Positions 53,229 through 62,637 of a stretch of DNA of 64,000 nucleotides are shown here, piece by piece (the first letter of the stretch is position 1; each line of letters starts with the position of its first letter). The stretch is from Microbulbifer sp. MI-G. GTDB lineage: Bacteria > Pseudomonadota > Gammaproteobacteria > Pseudomonadales > Cellvibrionaceae. The position numbers were made by a program, and so were the translations under genes. The stretch is taken from positions 857,501 through 921,500 of the forward strand of contig NZ_CP098023.1 of NCBI RefSeq assembly GCF_030440425.1, written 5' to 3'. Below the pieces are notes generated by a model, which saw nothing but the letters and a program-made list of their open reading frames with translations, was not told the DNA's origin and ran no database searches.

Positions 53229-53246
53229 TATTTTAGAGAGAAAATA

Positions 53247-53534
53247 ATGCAAGAACTAATTACGAATGAGCTCGAGCAGGTAAATGGTGGTATCCTGACG
53301 GTTGCTGGGGGCGCAGTTATTGGCGGACTTGTAACTGGAACTAGCAGTGCTATGAATGGCGAAGGGTTTTGGGGAGGATTTGCCAGTGGAGCAGTAAGTG
53401 GCGCGCTGATTGTTGATAGGTTTGGTGGATCAAGGGGAAAATCCTCTACTTCATCAAGCTGCACGGGAGCTTCTGCAACGGCAGTAACAGGGCAGCGCTG
53501 TTCAGCTGCGTATGAAGAGTTGGATGCAGCTTAA
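53247..53534 (+). CDS. Putative bacteriocin/microcin precursor with double-glycine leader
   Basis: 95-residue precursor. The leader QELITNELEQVNGG ends in GG, the cleavage signal for C39 exporters. The mature part (ILTVAGGAVIGGLVTGTSSA, then GFWGGFASGAVSGALI) is Gly/Ala-rich with GxxxG-type spacing like pore-forming class II peptides, and a C-terminal segment has two Cys. It lies 18 bases after the exporter, which suggests it is the cargo. The last 28 codons are shared in inverted form with the IS256 copy at 57.8 kb, so the 3' end may not be original. Confidence 0.72.
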   Translation: MQELITNELEQVNGGILTVAGGAVIGGLVTGTSSAMNGEGFWGGFASGAVSGALIVDRFGGSRGKSSTSSSCTGASATAVTGQRCSAAYEELDAA

Positions 53535-53574
53535 ACTGACTTGAAAAGCTGTCTTGCCAATAGGGTCCACTTAA
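53451..53574 (+). repeat. 124-base segment shared with the IS256 copy (inverted)
   Basis: TCATCAAGCTGCACG through CCAATAGGGTCCACTTAA matches the reverse complement of 57747-57870 with only two or three differences. Here it encodes the end of the bacteriocin-like peptide and its 3' flank; there it interrupts a transposase. Confidence 0.85.
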
Positions 53575-53768
53575 CTCGGCACAGTGGATATCAAGCGAGC
53601 ATGAAGGTACGCAAGCGAATTGAGGAGGGTTTCGGTTGGGGCAAAACCATTGGCCTGATTCGCCAAGTAAAAGTCCGCGGGTTAGCGCGGGTCAAGGAGG
53701 TATTTACCCTCACCTTTATCGGTTGGAATCTAACCCGAATAAGCAATTTACAAAGGGGATCCGCTTAA
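53575..53768 (+). pseudogene. IS5-family transposase C-terminal fragment
   Basis: Frame gives TRHSGYQASMKVRKRIEEGF, GWGKTIGLIRQ, VRGLARVKEVFTLTFIGWNL and TRISNL, the end of an IS5/IS1182-type DDE transposase. Only the last 65 residues remain. Confidence 0.75.
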
Positions 53769-53924
53769 TGGACGGAGAAGCAGCAAAAATAGCGTTAAGG
53801 GGGCGTGTATTCAGCCAAAAGCCGATTAAAAATCCATCAAAGTAGAAAAAAGCAGCTTTTCCTCGAGTTTTTTGGCTTGCTAGAAACCTTTTCCAAATAA
53901 TACTTCCGGATTTCAACAGCCTGC

Positions 53925-54795
53925 TAGCAGGATGGCCATATTTTCTAATTCTGTCTCTGCTTGACGATCTGGGTTCAGTCAGTAATGGATAAGTTTTTCT
54001 CCTTCTCTTCACGCACCGTGGTTCGACCCTGCCTGGTCGGTTGCCTACTACAACGCTCACGAAAAGATCGCAAAGACGATCGAGATCGCTATTATCTCTT
54101 CTCGGATCACTGACAAACATCTGCCAGAGCTGCAATGTATGTTTGAAGCTGATATGTTTAGGGTGTATATCTTTTTGTGCTGCTGATCGATTCATTAGCC
54201 AGCGAATAAGATTTGTAGGTGAGTAGATATACCCAGATCTCTTTAACAACCATCTCTGGTGTCTTGCAGCGGAGAATATCCATTCCCAGCGTGGTCTTAA
54301 TCTCTCTCAGATTAAGCTCGACCTGCCAGCGGTTGTTATACAAATTACTCAGCTGCTTGCGAGGTGCTGCTTTATTGGATAATAGCGTGGTAACCAGTAC
54401 TTTTTTCCCTGCCTGTAGCTCTCGAGCAGGCAGCTTATCTGGAAATTGCTCGTAGTAGTCCCTCTCCATCCACTTGGGTTTTGCTGGCTTGCGCCACTCT
54501 ACAAGATGATCCCTACTGTCAAGGCGCTGCCCTTTGCAAAAGTCTGTTCGGCGTGTAGCGTGTTGCTGCATAACAATATCAACACCGCGTGACTGTAATT
54601 CTGCAATTAGAAAATAGAAGGTGTAATATCGATCAGCAACAACGATGTCACCTTCAGAAAAGTTGTCAAGCATGCTGCGCAGTAGACTGTGCTCTCCAGT
54701 CCCCTTGCCTTGAAAAGGGGCGTAAGCCATATCAAGTAAAGCCCCGCTGCCATAAGCTGTGATAGCCACCAACCGCGCAATAGGAAATCCAAGCG
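53925..54795 (-). pseudogene. IS4-family transposase, truncated and frame-shifted
   Basis: Minus-strand frames give LGFPIARLVAITAYGSGALL, GEHSLLRSMLDNFSEGDIVV, ADRYYTFYFLIAELQSRGVD and NRWQVELNLREIKTTLGMDI (the YREK-type region). After one inserted A near 54207 the other frame continues with LIRWLMNRSAAQKDIHPKHI and VGNRPGRVEPRCVKRR. The N-terminus is missing, replaced by IS66 sequence at about 54795. Confidence 0.8.
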
Positions 54796-55020
54796 CTGCT
54801 TCTCCAGGCGTTTGTACCAGACTACGAAGCCGTTGCACTCCCAGTAGAGCAGTTTGATTTTATCGCGACCGCGATTGCAGAACACGAAGAGGATTTCCAG
54901 TGCAGGAGAGAGCTCCATCTCTAGCTCGACCAGCGCCGCCAGGCCGTTGATAGACTTGCACATATCGACAGGCTCCATGTACAAGTAGGTCTGCGCGGAC
55001 TGCTTCGGACGCAGCATCAC
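54796..55020 (-). pseudogene. IS66-family TnpB, N-terminal fragment
   Basis: MMLRPKQSAQTYLYMEPVDM, CKSINGLAALVELEMELSPA and RDKIKLLYWECNGFVVWYKR are classic TnpB. The frame then runs into IS4 sequence. The start overlaps tnpA by four bases. Confidence 0.85.
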
Positions 55021-55307
55021 CTCTGCTCCCGTAGTAGGCGCCAGAGCAAGTGAAGGGTTTGCTCAAGGGCTGATGCTGGTAACTGCATCTGGATACCGCC
55101 AGGCAATGCCAGCTCAACCGAGGTTTCCAAAACTGGCATGGGCACCGGTATCAGCTTTGGCTGGAGCCTGTTCTGCTTGTTGCGCCAATAGGTGAAGGTG
55201 CTGAGCTTTAGCTCATGCTGCTGGCAGTAGGCTGCTTGGGATAGATCGCTGTTCTTCCAGGCGCTGGTGTGCTGCTGCCAGAAATCGGTTTTACTCTGGG
55301 CGGCCAT
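55017..55307 (-). CDS. IS66-family TnpA-type accessory protein
   Basis: 96 residues: FWQQHTSAWKNSDLSQAAYC, QQHELKLSTFTYWRNKQNRL and PGGIQMQLPASALEQTLHLL match the small first gene of IS66 elements. Intact in itself, but TnpB is cut and TnpC is absent, so the element is dead. Confidence 0.8.
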   Translation of the reverse strand: MAAQSKTDFWQQHTSAWKNSDLSQAAYCQQHELKLSTFTYWRNKQNRLQPKLIPVPMPVLETSVELALPGGIQMQLPASALEQTLHLLWRLLREQR

Positions 55308-55327
55308 TTGAAAGAGCTATCACCAAT

Positions 55328-56135
55328 TCTGGTGTTTGAGGGTTTGAAAGAAAGCAGCGTATCTGGTTGATTTGTTGTTGCCAAACAGTCAACCAACCAA
55401 GTGTACGCCGCTATGGACAAGAATACCGTTGTTGAGTTTACGGATCGACAGGAGATAGCTGACCCACTGACAGAACTACTACGCCAGGGCGCACGAGAGC
55501 TGCTTCAGAAGGCAGTGGAGGCAGAGCTGTTGACCTTCATGGAAGAGTTTCAAGGCCGCCACCTGAACGACGGTCGTGCGGCTGTAGTCCGCAATGGCTT
55601 CTTGCCGGAGCGCGAGGTTCAGACCGGGATCGGTCCGGTGAAGGTCAGGGTACCGAAGGTCCGGAGCAAGGACGGTAAGCCAGTAACCTTCCGCTCAGCT
55701 TTGGTGCCGCCATACGTGCGCAAGACCCACTCGCTGGAGGCGGCGCTGCCGTGGTTATACCTGAAGGGGCAGTGGAAGAATGAATACGATACCTGGCGAA
55801 CCAAGCGACTTGATAAAGATCGCTGGGTGTACATCTGGGCAGACGGCATATACTGCGGCCTGCGCTCGGTAGAAAGCAAGCTCTGTGCGCTGGTTGTCAT
55901 TGGCGTAAACGAGCGTGGAGAAAAGCACTTTCTGGCAATTGAAGATGGGGAACGCGAATCGACGCTGAGCTGGAAAGGTGTGCTGGGAAAGCTGAAGGAG
56001 CACGGCATGAACACCCCGGAGCTGGCGATTGGCGATGGTGCCATGGGGTTCTGGACGGGACTGGAAGAGACCTACCCGAAGACGCGCCAGCAGCGTTGCT
56101 GGGTACACAAGACGGCCAATGTGCTCAACAAGCTG
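55328..56135 (+). pseudogene. IS256-family element copy A, deleted and truncated
   Basis: Starts at the element end TCTGGTGTTTGAGGGTTTGA. The transposase from 55413 reads DKNTVVEFTDRQEIADPLTE and VRVPKVRSKDGKPVTFRSAL. Compared with copy B it lacks about 31 residues (the VSTGEMEEALSILVGPEA region) in frame, with KG joined to QWKNEYD. It ends after WVHKTANVLNKL at about 56135; the rest of the open frame to 56366 is unrelated. Confidence 0.82.
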
Positions 56136-56325
56136 TTAAGAGTTTTAGCGGTTTCTATCTGCGGATTAAGGAGTTTCTTAACATTGGACATTCAAGTGAA
56201 AATAGTTTTTACTACATCTGCCATGGGCAGGTTCTGCGTTAATTGGATGTTAGAACCTTATTTTCTCAGCAGCTGCCCATGGTTCCTACCTATTTCGCCT
56301 CATAAAATTGTCCGAAGTATTGAGA

Positions 56326-56544
56326 TTACAATGGACCACTGGGACCGCCACCAGCAGCGCTGGTAAACAGTTCACCTATTAGCCCAGGGTGTTCACCTGA
56401 ATCGATCCGTGCCTGGTTGCTACTTCTGCTTTCCCCTGCAAGCCACCTACCATAACCAATCGCAAGGAATAAGATGCCTCCGTTAACTATCTCTGTTTCA
56501 TTAACTGACAATTCAGTAATTCCGTTATGCATAATGTATTCCAT
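56326..56544 (-). CDS. Second putative double-glycine-leader bacteriocin peptide
   Basis: 72-residue frame with leader NGITELSVNETEIVNGG followed by ILFLAIGYGRWLAGESRSSN and a Gly-rich end AAGGGPSGPL. The leader has the same E-x-V-N-G-G pattern as the peptide at 53247, so it is a likely substrate of the same exporter. ATG 56544 or 56532 may be the start. An inverted-repeat half copy (TGTCCGAAGTATTG) lies right after the stop. Confidence 0.6.
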   Translation of the reverse strand: MEYIMHNGITELSVNETEIVNGGILFLAIGYGRWLAGESRSSNQARIDSGEHPGLIGELFTSAAGGGPSGPL

Positions 56545-56586
56545 CTCTTTCGTTTTTGGGTTGGAGCAGGTGAGCCAGTTTAGCAG

Positions 56587-56718
56587 TCATTCACCTATTT
56601 CCTCTGTTTGCAGATACGAACCATTCGTAGCTGCCTTCATGTTGTCACCTGTCTTAATTCCATTGACAACATTGAAGCTCACTAAATTCCTATCTTCTTT
56701 AATCGTAACTATACCCAT
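56587..56718 (-). CDS. Very small hypothetical protein upstream of the second peptide
   Basis: 43 codons starting GIVTIKEDRNLVSFNVVNGI with a mixed polar composition, 42 bases before the peptide gene on the same strand. There is no clear ribosome site and no GG leader. It could be an immunity-type peptide or chance. 56719-57196 is AT-rich and shows no gene. Confidence 0.3.
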   Translation of the reverse strand: MGIVTIKEDRNLVSFNVVNGIKTGDNMKAATNGSYLQTEEIGE

Positions 56719-57196
56719 AACGTTTGAAAATTAGGTGTTGAAGACTCTACTTGGTGCAGGTTTTGAAGGCTTTTGTCTCAACTGCCTAAACCTAAATCTC
56801 AAACGCTTTGGGTATATTCAGTTCATGCACGAAGCTGATTAAAATTAAGGTGATTTTCTTTTGATTTAAGCACAATCGTGCACATTATATTCAATAAGTG
56901 CTATTTCTTAAGCAAAAATTGTGTAATTTGATTGTGTACTGAATAATTATAGTAAATTAAAAAATAAAACCAAAGTCAAGCGTATAACTCTAACTTTATA
57001 AATATAAAGTTAGGACTTACGTATTGACAACGTAAATTTCCTATAAATTAGATAGTTACTTTGAATCCTGAAAAATAATAGAGGAAGCCTTTACCTCAGA
57101 AAATGATCGATTTGCAACCAAATACACAGCATTGCGCTCAATAAACATCCGGATTCTTAGAACCCGGAATTTCCTTATGCCCCATAAAAGGGGCCT

Positions 57197-57222
57197 AAAA
57201 GCCAGCCCTCTAGAAGGCTGGC
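57197..57222 (-). terminator. Hairpin terminator, minus strand
   Basis: GCCAGCC / GGCTGGC stem with an 8-base loop, followed on the minus strand by TTTT. A second hairpin, GCCCC / GGGGC, lies next to it at 57179-57194. No gene that ends here can be named. Confidence 0.4.
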
Positions 57223-57360
57223 CGCAGAGCTGTCCCACTCTATCATTATCGCGGCAAATCCAGCTGTGCTTACCGCTGCTCTAACTTCTCTTGATATTTT
57301 ACATACTTACGTATCATCACAGCATCAACTCCGATCGTATCTTACGCAGAGTTATTGTCA

Positions 57361-58760
57361 ATTTTGGTGTTCAAAAAGCCAGATTAAGCAGCGCTCTGGT
57401 CGGCTGTTGACACCTCCTCTCCATCTTTGAACTTCACTCCGGTGATGACCTTGGCCAGGCAGTCAAAGCCCCGGAGTTTTCTCCACTTTCCCTCTGCACA
57501 CATTCCCAGCTTGAACAGCATGTGCAGCATTCCTTCTCTCGACAGACAGCCTTTAGAGCGCTTCGTCCTATGTCGTATCGTTCCGAACGTCGACTCGATC
57601 GGGTTCGTTGTCCTGATGCTCTGCCAGTGTTTCGCCGGGAAATCGTAGAAGCTCATCAGTTCTTCGTGATCCTTTAACAGGCACTCGGCAACTTTCGGAT
57701 ATTTGGCTTCGTACGTCTTGACGAAAGTGTCGAGTGCCTTCTCCGCTTAAGTGGACCCTATTGGCAAGACAGCTTTTCCAGTCAGTTTAAGCTGCATCCA
57801 ACTCTTCATACGCAGCTGAACAGCGCTGCCCTGTTACTGCCGTTGCAGAAGCTCTCGTGCAGCTTGATGAGCACATTGGCCGTCTTGTGTACCCAGCAAC
57901 GCTGCTGGCGCGTCTTCGGGTAGGTCTCTTCCAGCCCCGTCCAGAACCCCATAGCACCATCGCCAATTGCCAGCTCTGGCGTGTTCATGCCGTGCTCTTT
58001 CAGCTTTCCCAGCACACCTTTCTAGCTCAGCGTCGATTCGCGTTCCCCGTCTTCAATTGCCAGAAAGTGCTTTTCTCCACGCTCATTTACGCCAATGACA
58101 ACCAGCGCGCAGAGTTTGCTTTCTTCCGAGCGCAGGCCGCTGTATATGCCGTCTGCCCAGATGTACACCCAGCGATCTTTATCAAGTCGCTTGGTTCGCC
58201 AGGTATCGTATTCATTCTTCCACTGCCCCTTCAAGCGAGCCACCGTGCTGGCTGATAGGCCCTTCGCTTCCGGGCCAACCAGTATCGACAGGGCCTCCTC
58301 CATCTCACCAGTTGAAACGCCCTTCAAGTATAACCACGGCAGCGCCGCCTCCAGTGAGCGGGTCTTGCGCACATATGGCGGCACCAAAGCTGAGCGGAAG
58401 GTTACTGGCTTACCGTCCTTGCTCTGGACCTTCGGCACTTTCACTTTCACCGGGCCAATTCCGGTCTGTACATCACGCTCTGGCAGGTATCCATTGCGGA
58501 CTACAGCCGCTCGGCCATCATCCAGGCGGCGGTTTTGAAACTCCTCCATGAAGGTCGACAGCTCTGCCTCCACTGCCTTCTGAAGCAGCTCTCGTGCCCC
58601 TCGACGTAATAGCTCAGTTAGCGGATCTACTGTCTCATGTCGACCTGCAAATTCAACAACGGTATTCTTATCCATAGCAGCGTATTCCTGGTTGGTTGAC
58701 TGTTTGGCGACAACAAATCAACTAGATACGCTGCTTTCTTTCAAACCCTCAAACACCAGA
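57361..58760 (-). pseudogene. IS256-family element copy B, with amber codon and inserted patch
   Basis: Mutator-type transposase on the minus strand. The N-terminal part at 58022-58675 includes VSTGEMEEALSILVGPEAKG and WADGIYSGLRSEESKLCALV. At 58022 a Trp codon has become TAG (LS*KGVLGK). The frame continues to WVHKTANVLIKL, then the 124-base foreign patch (57747-57870), then the C-terminal part FDFPAKHWQ-type sequence, TNPIESTFGTIRHRTKRSKG to 57384. Terminal repeats near 58760 and 57361 share GGTGTT. Confidence 0.85.
57747..57870 (-). repeat. 124-base patch shared with the bacteriocin gene
   Basis: Reverse complement of 53451-53574. It replaces the middle of the IS256 transposase here (the codons between NVLNKL and EKALDTFVKTYEAKYP), so it is foreign to the IS. 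Confidence 0.85.
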
Positions 58761-58765
58761 TTCGG

Positions 58766-58990
58766 TTATAACTCATCTACTACGCAGTACCCTTTCTCCC
58801 AAAAATGATTACCCCAATAGGGCTTCTTCCCGAGATATGGAAATCGTGTGAAAACCCTCAGCGCCGACTTTCTTTTGACCACTCCCAATAACTTCGAGGC
58901 CGACACCTTTGGCGGTACTTTCACCAAAAGATGCACATGCTCAGCTTGCACATTCAACTGAATAACAGTACAACGTAATTGGCTACAATA
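58766..58990 (-). pseudogene. IS200/IS605-family TnpA fragment
   Basis: Translation gives CTVIQLNVQAEHVHLLVKVP and PKVSASKLLGVVKRKSALRV with the HVH of the Y1 transposase HUH motif. The frame ends GYCVVDEL without the catalytic Tyr helix. Both ends are missing. Confidence 0.75.
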
Positions 58991-59239
58991 GCCTTGAGGG
59001 CACCTCTAAAAATTGCCTAATTTTTGCTAAAATAGGCTCGATGACTCTCAAACCAACAAGATGTAGCTACGTGGACGCATTTCAACAGCCTGCTAAAGGA
59101 CGAGTATCCCTACGGCCAGACAGCGATACCCCGCCGAAAGAATATTCTCTGCCGCATTTAGGTCGTGGTGATGCTCAACTCCGTATACTGAGCAAGGCCA
59201 TTTTCTTATTCGCAAGCCTGTTAGTCCTTTCGGACTGCT

Positions 59240-59462
59240 GTCGGAAAGCGTCCTGCAGCACGAACAGGTTTGGGTGGCGGAGACTGGCTATCAGAGCTTC
59301 CCGACAGCAAAGCAAGCCATCAGCGATTACCTCCTTGGCTACTCAACCAGATCCCACCACATCAGAACAACGATGATTGAGCCCCGCACGAGGCAGCAGA
59401 AAAACACGGGCAGGCTCAAAAGCCTGTGGCCAAAAATACTTGACCACTACACTATGCGGTGA
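59240..59462 (+). pseudogene. Possible IS3-family orfB C-terminal fragment
   Basis: A frame reads VWVAETGYQSFPTAKQAISD and YLLGYSTRSHHI, like the end of an IS3-type integrase domain (Y-x-x-F-x-x-A-x-x-A-I-x-x-Y-L-x-x-Y-N-x-x-R-x-H). It is heavily changed. Upstream, GAGGGCACCTCTAAAAATTG at 58996 looks like an IS5-type end. 58991-59239 is otherwise unassigned. Confidence 0.35.
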
Positions 59463-59499
59463 AAGCCCTGCGCATCCGCTGCCAAAGTGGAACTTCTTT

Positions 59500-62400
59500 T
59501 TATGAAGAATGTGCACGTTGTGTACCGCGCAAAATCAGGTTTCGCAGTCTTGCGCCGAGCGCACTGATATCTTGCCCAATCGCATACAGTGACGGTACCA
59601 GCAGCAGGGTGACGAAAAAGGCCACAAAAACGCCCGAGGCCAGCGCTACCACAATGGGTTGCAGAAAGGCGGCCTGGATACTCTGTTCAAGCATCATTGG
59701 CAGCAGACCGACAATCGTAGTGACCGTGGTCAGCAGTATCGGGCGGAATCGGGCAACGCCGGCCTCCACAATCGCCTTGAGTGGTTTCATGCCTCCCTCG
59801 CGCAGCCGGTTGCAGTGGTCCATTAGTACGAGGTTGTCATTGACCACCACTCCGGCTGCGGCAGCGATGCCAAAGTAGCTAAAGATGGCCAAGGTCATGC
59901 CGGTAACTGCGTGGCCAAAGATGGCGCCAATAAAGGCGAAGGGAATGGCGATCAGGATCAGGATCGGCTGGGAGTAACTGCGGAAGGCGATCGCCAGCAG
60001 ACTGTACATGGCAAAGAAGGCTGTAGTGTAGAGTTTCAGCACATTTGAAATGAATTTCTTTTGGCCCTCCGCCTGGCCCACAGCGCCGCGAATAATGCCT
60101 GGATAGCGTTTTTCCCAATTGGGGAAAAAGTTTTCATTCAGGTCCTGCATGATGTCGCCGCGCACATCGTCTTTCAGGTCCGCCATTACCCGCGCAGCGC
60201 GATTGCCGTTCCAGCGCTGGATGCGCTTAATGCCCGGTGCGTATTCCAGCTCGGCGATAGCCAGCAAGGGTACCTCGCGCCCGTCTGCGGTGCGCACGCG
60301 GAAATCTTTCAGGCTTTCAATGGAGCGACGCGAAGTCAGCGGATAGCGCACCATTACCTTGACGTCCTGGCCGGCACGGGGCAGGCGCTGCACTTCTTCA
60401 CCGAAGTACGCCTGCCGCACCTGGCGGTTGACCTCCGCCAGCGTCAACCCGAGTTTGGTTGCACCGGGCTTGAGATCAATGCGGATTTCCTCGGAGGCAC
60501 TTTCGAGATTGTTGCGCACGTCGTAGAGGCTTTCATAAGTGCGCAGCTGAGCCTCCAGGTCGGCGGTGGCGGCGCGCAGCACATCCAGGTCCGGGTGGCG
60601 GATGGACAGTTCAAATCCGGGGCCACTGTCATTGAGTGCATAGCGTACTGAAACCTCTTTCGCATCGGGGATCTCGCCGATCAGCTCCCGCAGGCGCAGG
60701 GCGGCCTCTTTGGCGGACATATCCCGCACTTCCGGCGGGGCCAGTTGTACTATGGCCATTACACTGTCGCGACGGGAGCGGGTATACCAGTTCTCAATGA
60801 GCACACCCTGGCCGTCTGTGCGTTGGTTTACCTCTTCCTCAAGGCGTTTTTCCGCGTCCTGCAGTTGGGCCAGTATTTCCAGTGCACGGCTGTAGGGTGC
60901 GCCTTCGGGCATCACGACATTGACAGTCACTTCATCGGATTCAATTTCATGCATAAAGCCTTTCTTCACCCAGCCACTGCCAAACATGCCTATACCGATC
61001 ATCAGGGTGGTGATAAAAATGCTCAGTGTCAGGTAGCGCCGTTCCACAGCCCACTGGCCAATGCGGCGGTAGTATCTGTGGGCAAAATGGACAATGCCAT
61101 CGGCAATGCGCTTTTGCACACGCCCAAACCGGCCGAGCCTGGTGCGCGGCTTGAGGTTGCGCAAGTGTGCGGGCAGGATAAACAGGCACTCGACCAGGGA
61201 GAATGTTAGTGCAAGGATCACCACCCAAGTGATGTGGCGGGTGAATTCACTGGTGGGACCGGGGAGAAAAATCCATGGCAGGAAGGCAAGGATCGTGGTC
61301 ACCACGGCAAAAACGACCGGTTTGGCCACCAGCTGTGTGCCCAGTACCGCGGCGCTCAGGCTGCCACCTGGCTTCTGGTGTTCCGGGCGGTGGGATTCGG
61401 TATGGATACTCTCCCCCACCACAATGGCGTCGTCGACAACGATACCCAGCACCAGCAGGAAAGCGAAGGTGGATAGCATGTTGAGGGATACCCCTACGCT
61501 GGGCAGCAGGACAAATGCACCGGCGTAGGCCGTGGCAATGCCTATCGCCACCCATAGGGCGACTTTTGGCCGCAGGCTGAAAACCAATACCAGCAAGACC
61601 AGCAGCAGCCCCTGAAACGCAGAAGTACCTATGGTATTCATGCGGCCTTTGAAGTCCACGGCGTCATCGGTCCACAGGGTCAGTTTGGCTCCGGTGGGCA
61701 ATGTTTCGCTGCGTTCGGCAATCCACTGGCTGATGGCGTCGGAAGCGGTGACAATATCCATCGTTTCGGTGGTCATCACTTGTAGCAGCACCGCGGGCTC
61801 ACCGTTCAGTGTGGCGAGGATTTCGTTGTCCACGAAACCGTCTACAACATTGGCGATATCGCCGATGCGAATGGTGCCGCCATCGGCGGTCTGGCGCACG
61901 ATAATATCGGCAAACTCCCGCTTGGTATCGGCCTGGTTGCGGACTTTGAGTTGGTAGGTGCCCACCTCTGTGCGCACGCTACCGGCGGACTGGTTGAGGG
62001 AGCTGGTGCGTATGGCGTCAGCCACTTCCTGAAACGTCATGCCGTAGCGGCGCAGCGCTTGCTCGCTGACCTCAATGGAGACTTCCTCCATGCGGGTGCC
62101 GAACAGCTCCACCACCGAGATGGCGGGCAGGGCGACGGCTTCGCGTCGCAATTGCTCAGCCAGGCGCTTCAGCTCACGCTCACCCAGGTTACCGTGTATG
62201 GCAACGCGGATGTACTCATCGCGGTTGACCCATTGGCGTACCTGTGGAGGTTCTATGCTGCGGGGGAAAGAGGAGATGCTGTCGACACGGATTTTGACCT
62301 CGTTCATAAAACGGGGAAAGTCGACATCACTTTCCGCCAGGATATAGACACCGCCATAGCCTTCGGCCGATGTAGAGCGTACCCAATCGATATTGTCGAG

Positions 62401-62622
62401 ATCGCTGACGGCCTCTTCGATTCGGGCCACAATCTGTTCCTCCACTTCCTGTGGCGCTGCTCCTGGCCAGGAGACTGCGATTTCCAGCCCCGGGAAACGC
62501 ACCTGCGGGTCCATTTCCCGTTCCATGCTGCCAAAGCTGAGGAGGCCAGTGACAAAAATACCCACCATCATCAGGTTGGCGGCGACGCTGTTGCGCGCCC
62601 ACCATTCGATCAACTTGTTCAT
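59500..62622 (-). CDS. RND efflux transporter permease subunit
   Basis: 1040-residue inner-membrane proton-driven pump of the AcrB/MexB-like (HAE1-related) superfamily. The N-terminal helix is followed by a large periplasmic loop (residues about 35-330), then helices with the proton-relay pair in LGIVVDDAIVVGES (about residue 397). A second periplasmic domain (about 555-860) and the final six helices follow, including FSYFGIAAAAGVVVNDNLVL and VTTIVGLLPMML. The substrate cannot be told. It starts 15 bases after the adaptor gene. Intact and high in GC, so it is backbone or an older acquisition. Confidence 0.92.
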   Translation of the reverse strand: MNKLIEWWARNSVAANLMMVGIFVTGLLSFGSMEREMDPQVRFPGLEIAVSWPGAAPQEVEEQIVARIEEAVSDLDNIDWVRSTSAEGYGGVYILAESDVDFPRFMNEVKIRVDSISSFPRSIEPPQVRQWVNRDEYIRVAIHGNLGERELKRLAEQLRREAVALPAISVVELFGTRMEEVSIEVSEQALRRYGMTFQEVADAIRTSSLNQSAGSVRTEVGTYQLKVRNQADTKREFADIIVRQTADGGTIRIGDIANVVDGFVDNEILATLNGEPAVLLQVMTTETMDIVTASDAISQWIAERSETLPTGAKLTLWTDDAVDFKGRMNTIGTSAFQGLLLVLLVLVFSLRPKVALWVAIGIATAYAGAFVLLPSVGVSLNMLSTFAFLLVLGIVVDDAIVVGESIHTESHRPEHQKPGGSLSAAVLGTQLVAKPVVFAVVTTILAFLPWIFLPGPTSEFTRHITWVVILALTFSLVECLFILPAHLRNLKPRTRLGRFGRVQKRIADGIVHFAHRYYRRIGQWAVERRYLTLSIFITTLMIGIGMFGSGWVKKGFMHEIESDEVTVNVVMPEGAPYSRALEILAQLQDAEKRLEEEVNQRTDGQGVLIENWYTRSRRDSVMAIVQLAPPEVRDMSAKEAALRLRELIGEIPDAKEVSVRYALNDSGPGFELSIRHPDLDVLRAATADLEAQLRTYESLYDVRNNLESASEEIRIDLKPGATKLGLTLAEVNRQVRQAYFGEEVQRLPRAGQDVKVMVRYPLTSRRSIESLKDFRVRTADGREVPLLAIAELEYAPGIKRIQRWNGNRAARVMADLKDDVRGDIMQDLNENFFPNWEKRYPGIIRGAVGQAEGQKKFISNVLKLYTTAFFAMYSLLAIAFRSYSQPILILIAIPFAFIGAIFGHAVTGMTLAIFSYFGIAAAAGVVVNDNLVLMDHCNRLREGGMKPLKAIVEAGVARFRPILLTTVTTIVGLLPMMLEQSIQAAFLQPIVVALASGVFVAFFVTLLLVPSLYAIGQDISALGARLRNLILRGTQRAHSS

Positions 62623-62637
62623 GCGCGCTTTCCGTTT

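Noticed and set aside
59041..59376. 111-codon frame near the RND operon
   Set aside because: Different frames show IS5-end-like and IS3-like traces here, so the frame is an accident of decayed IS sequence.
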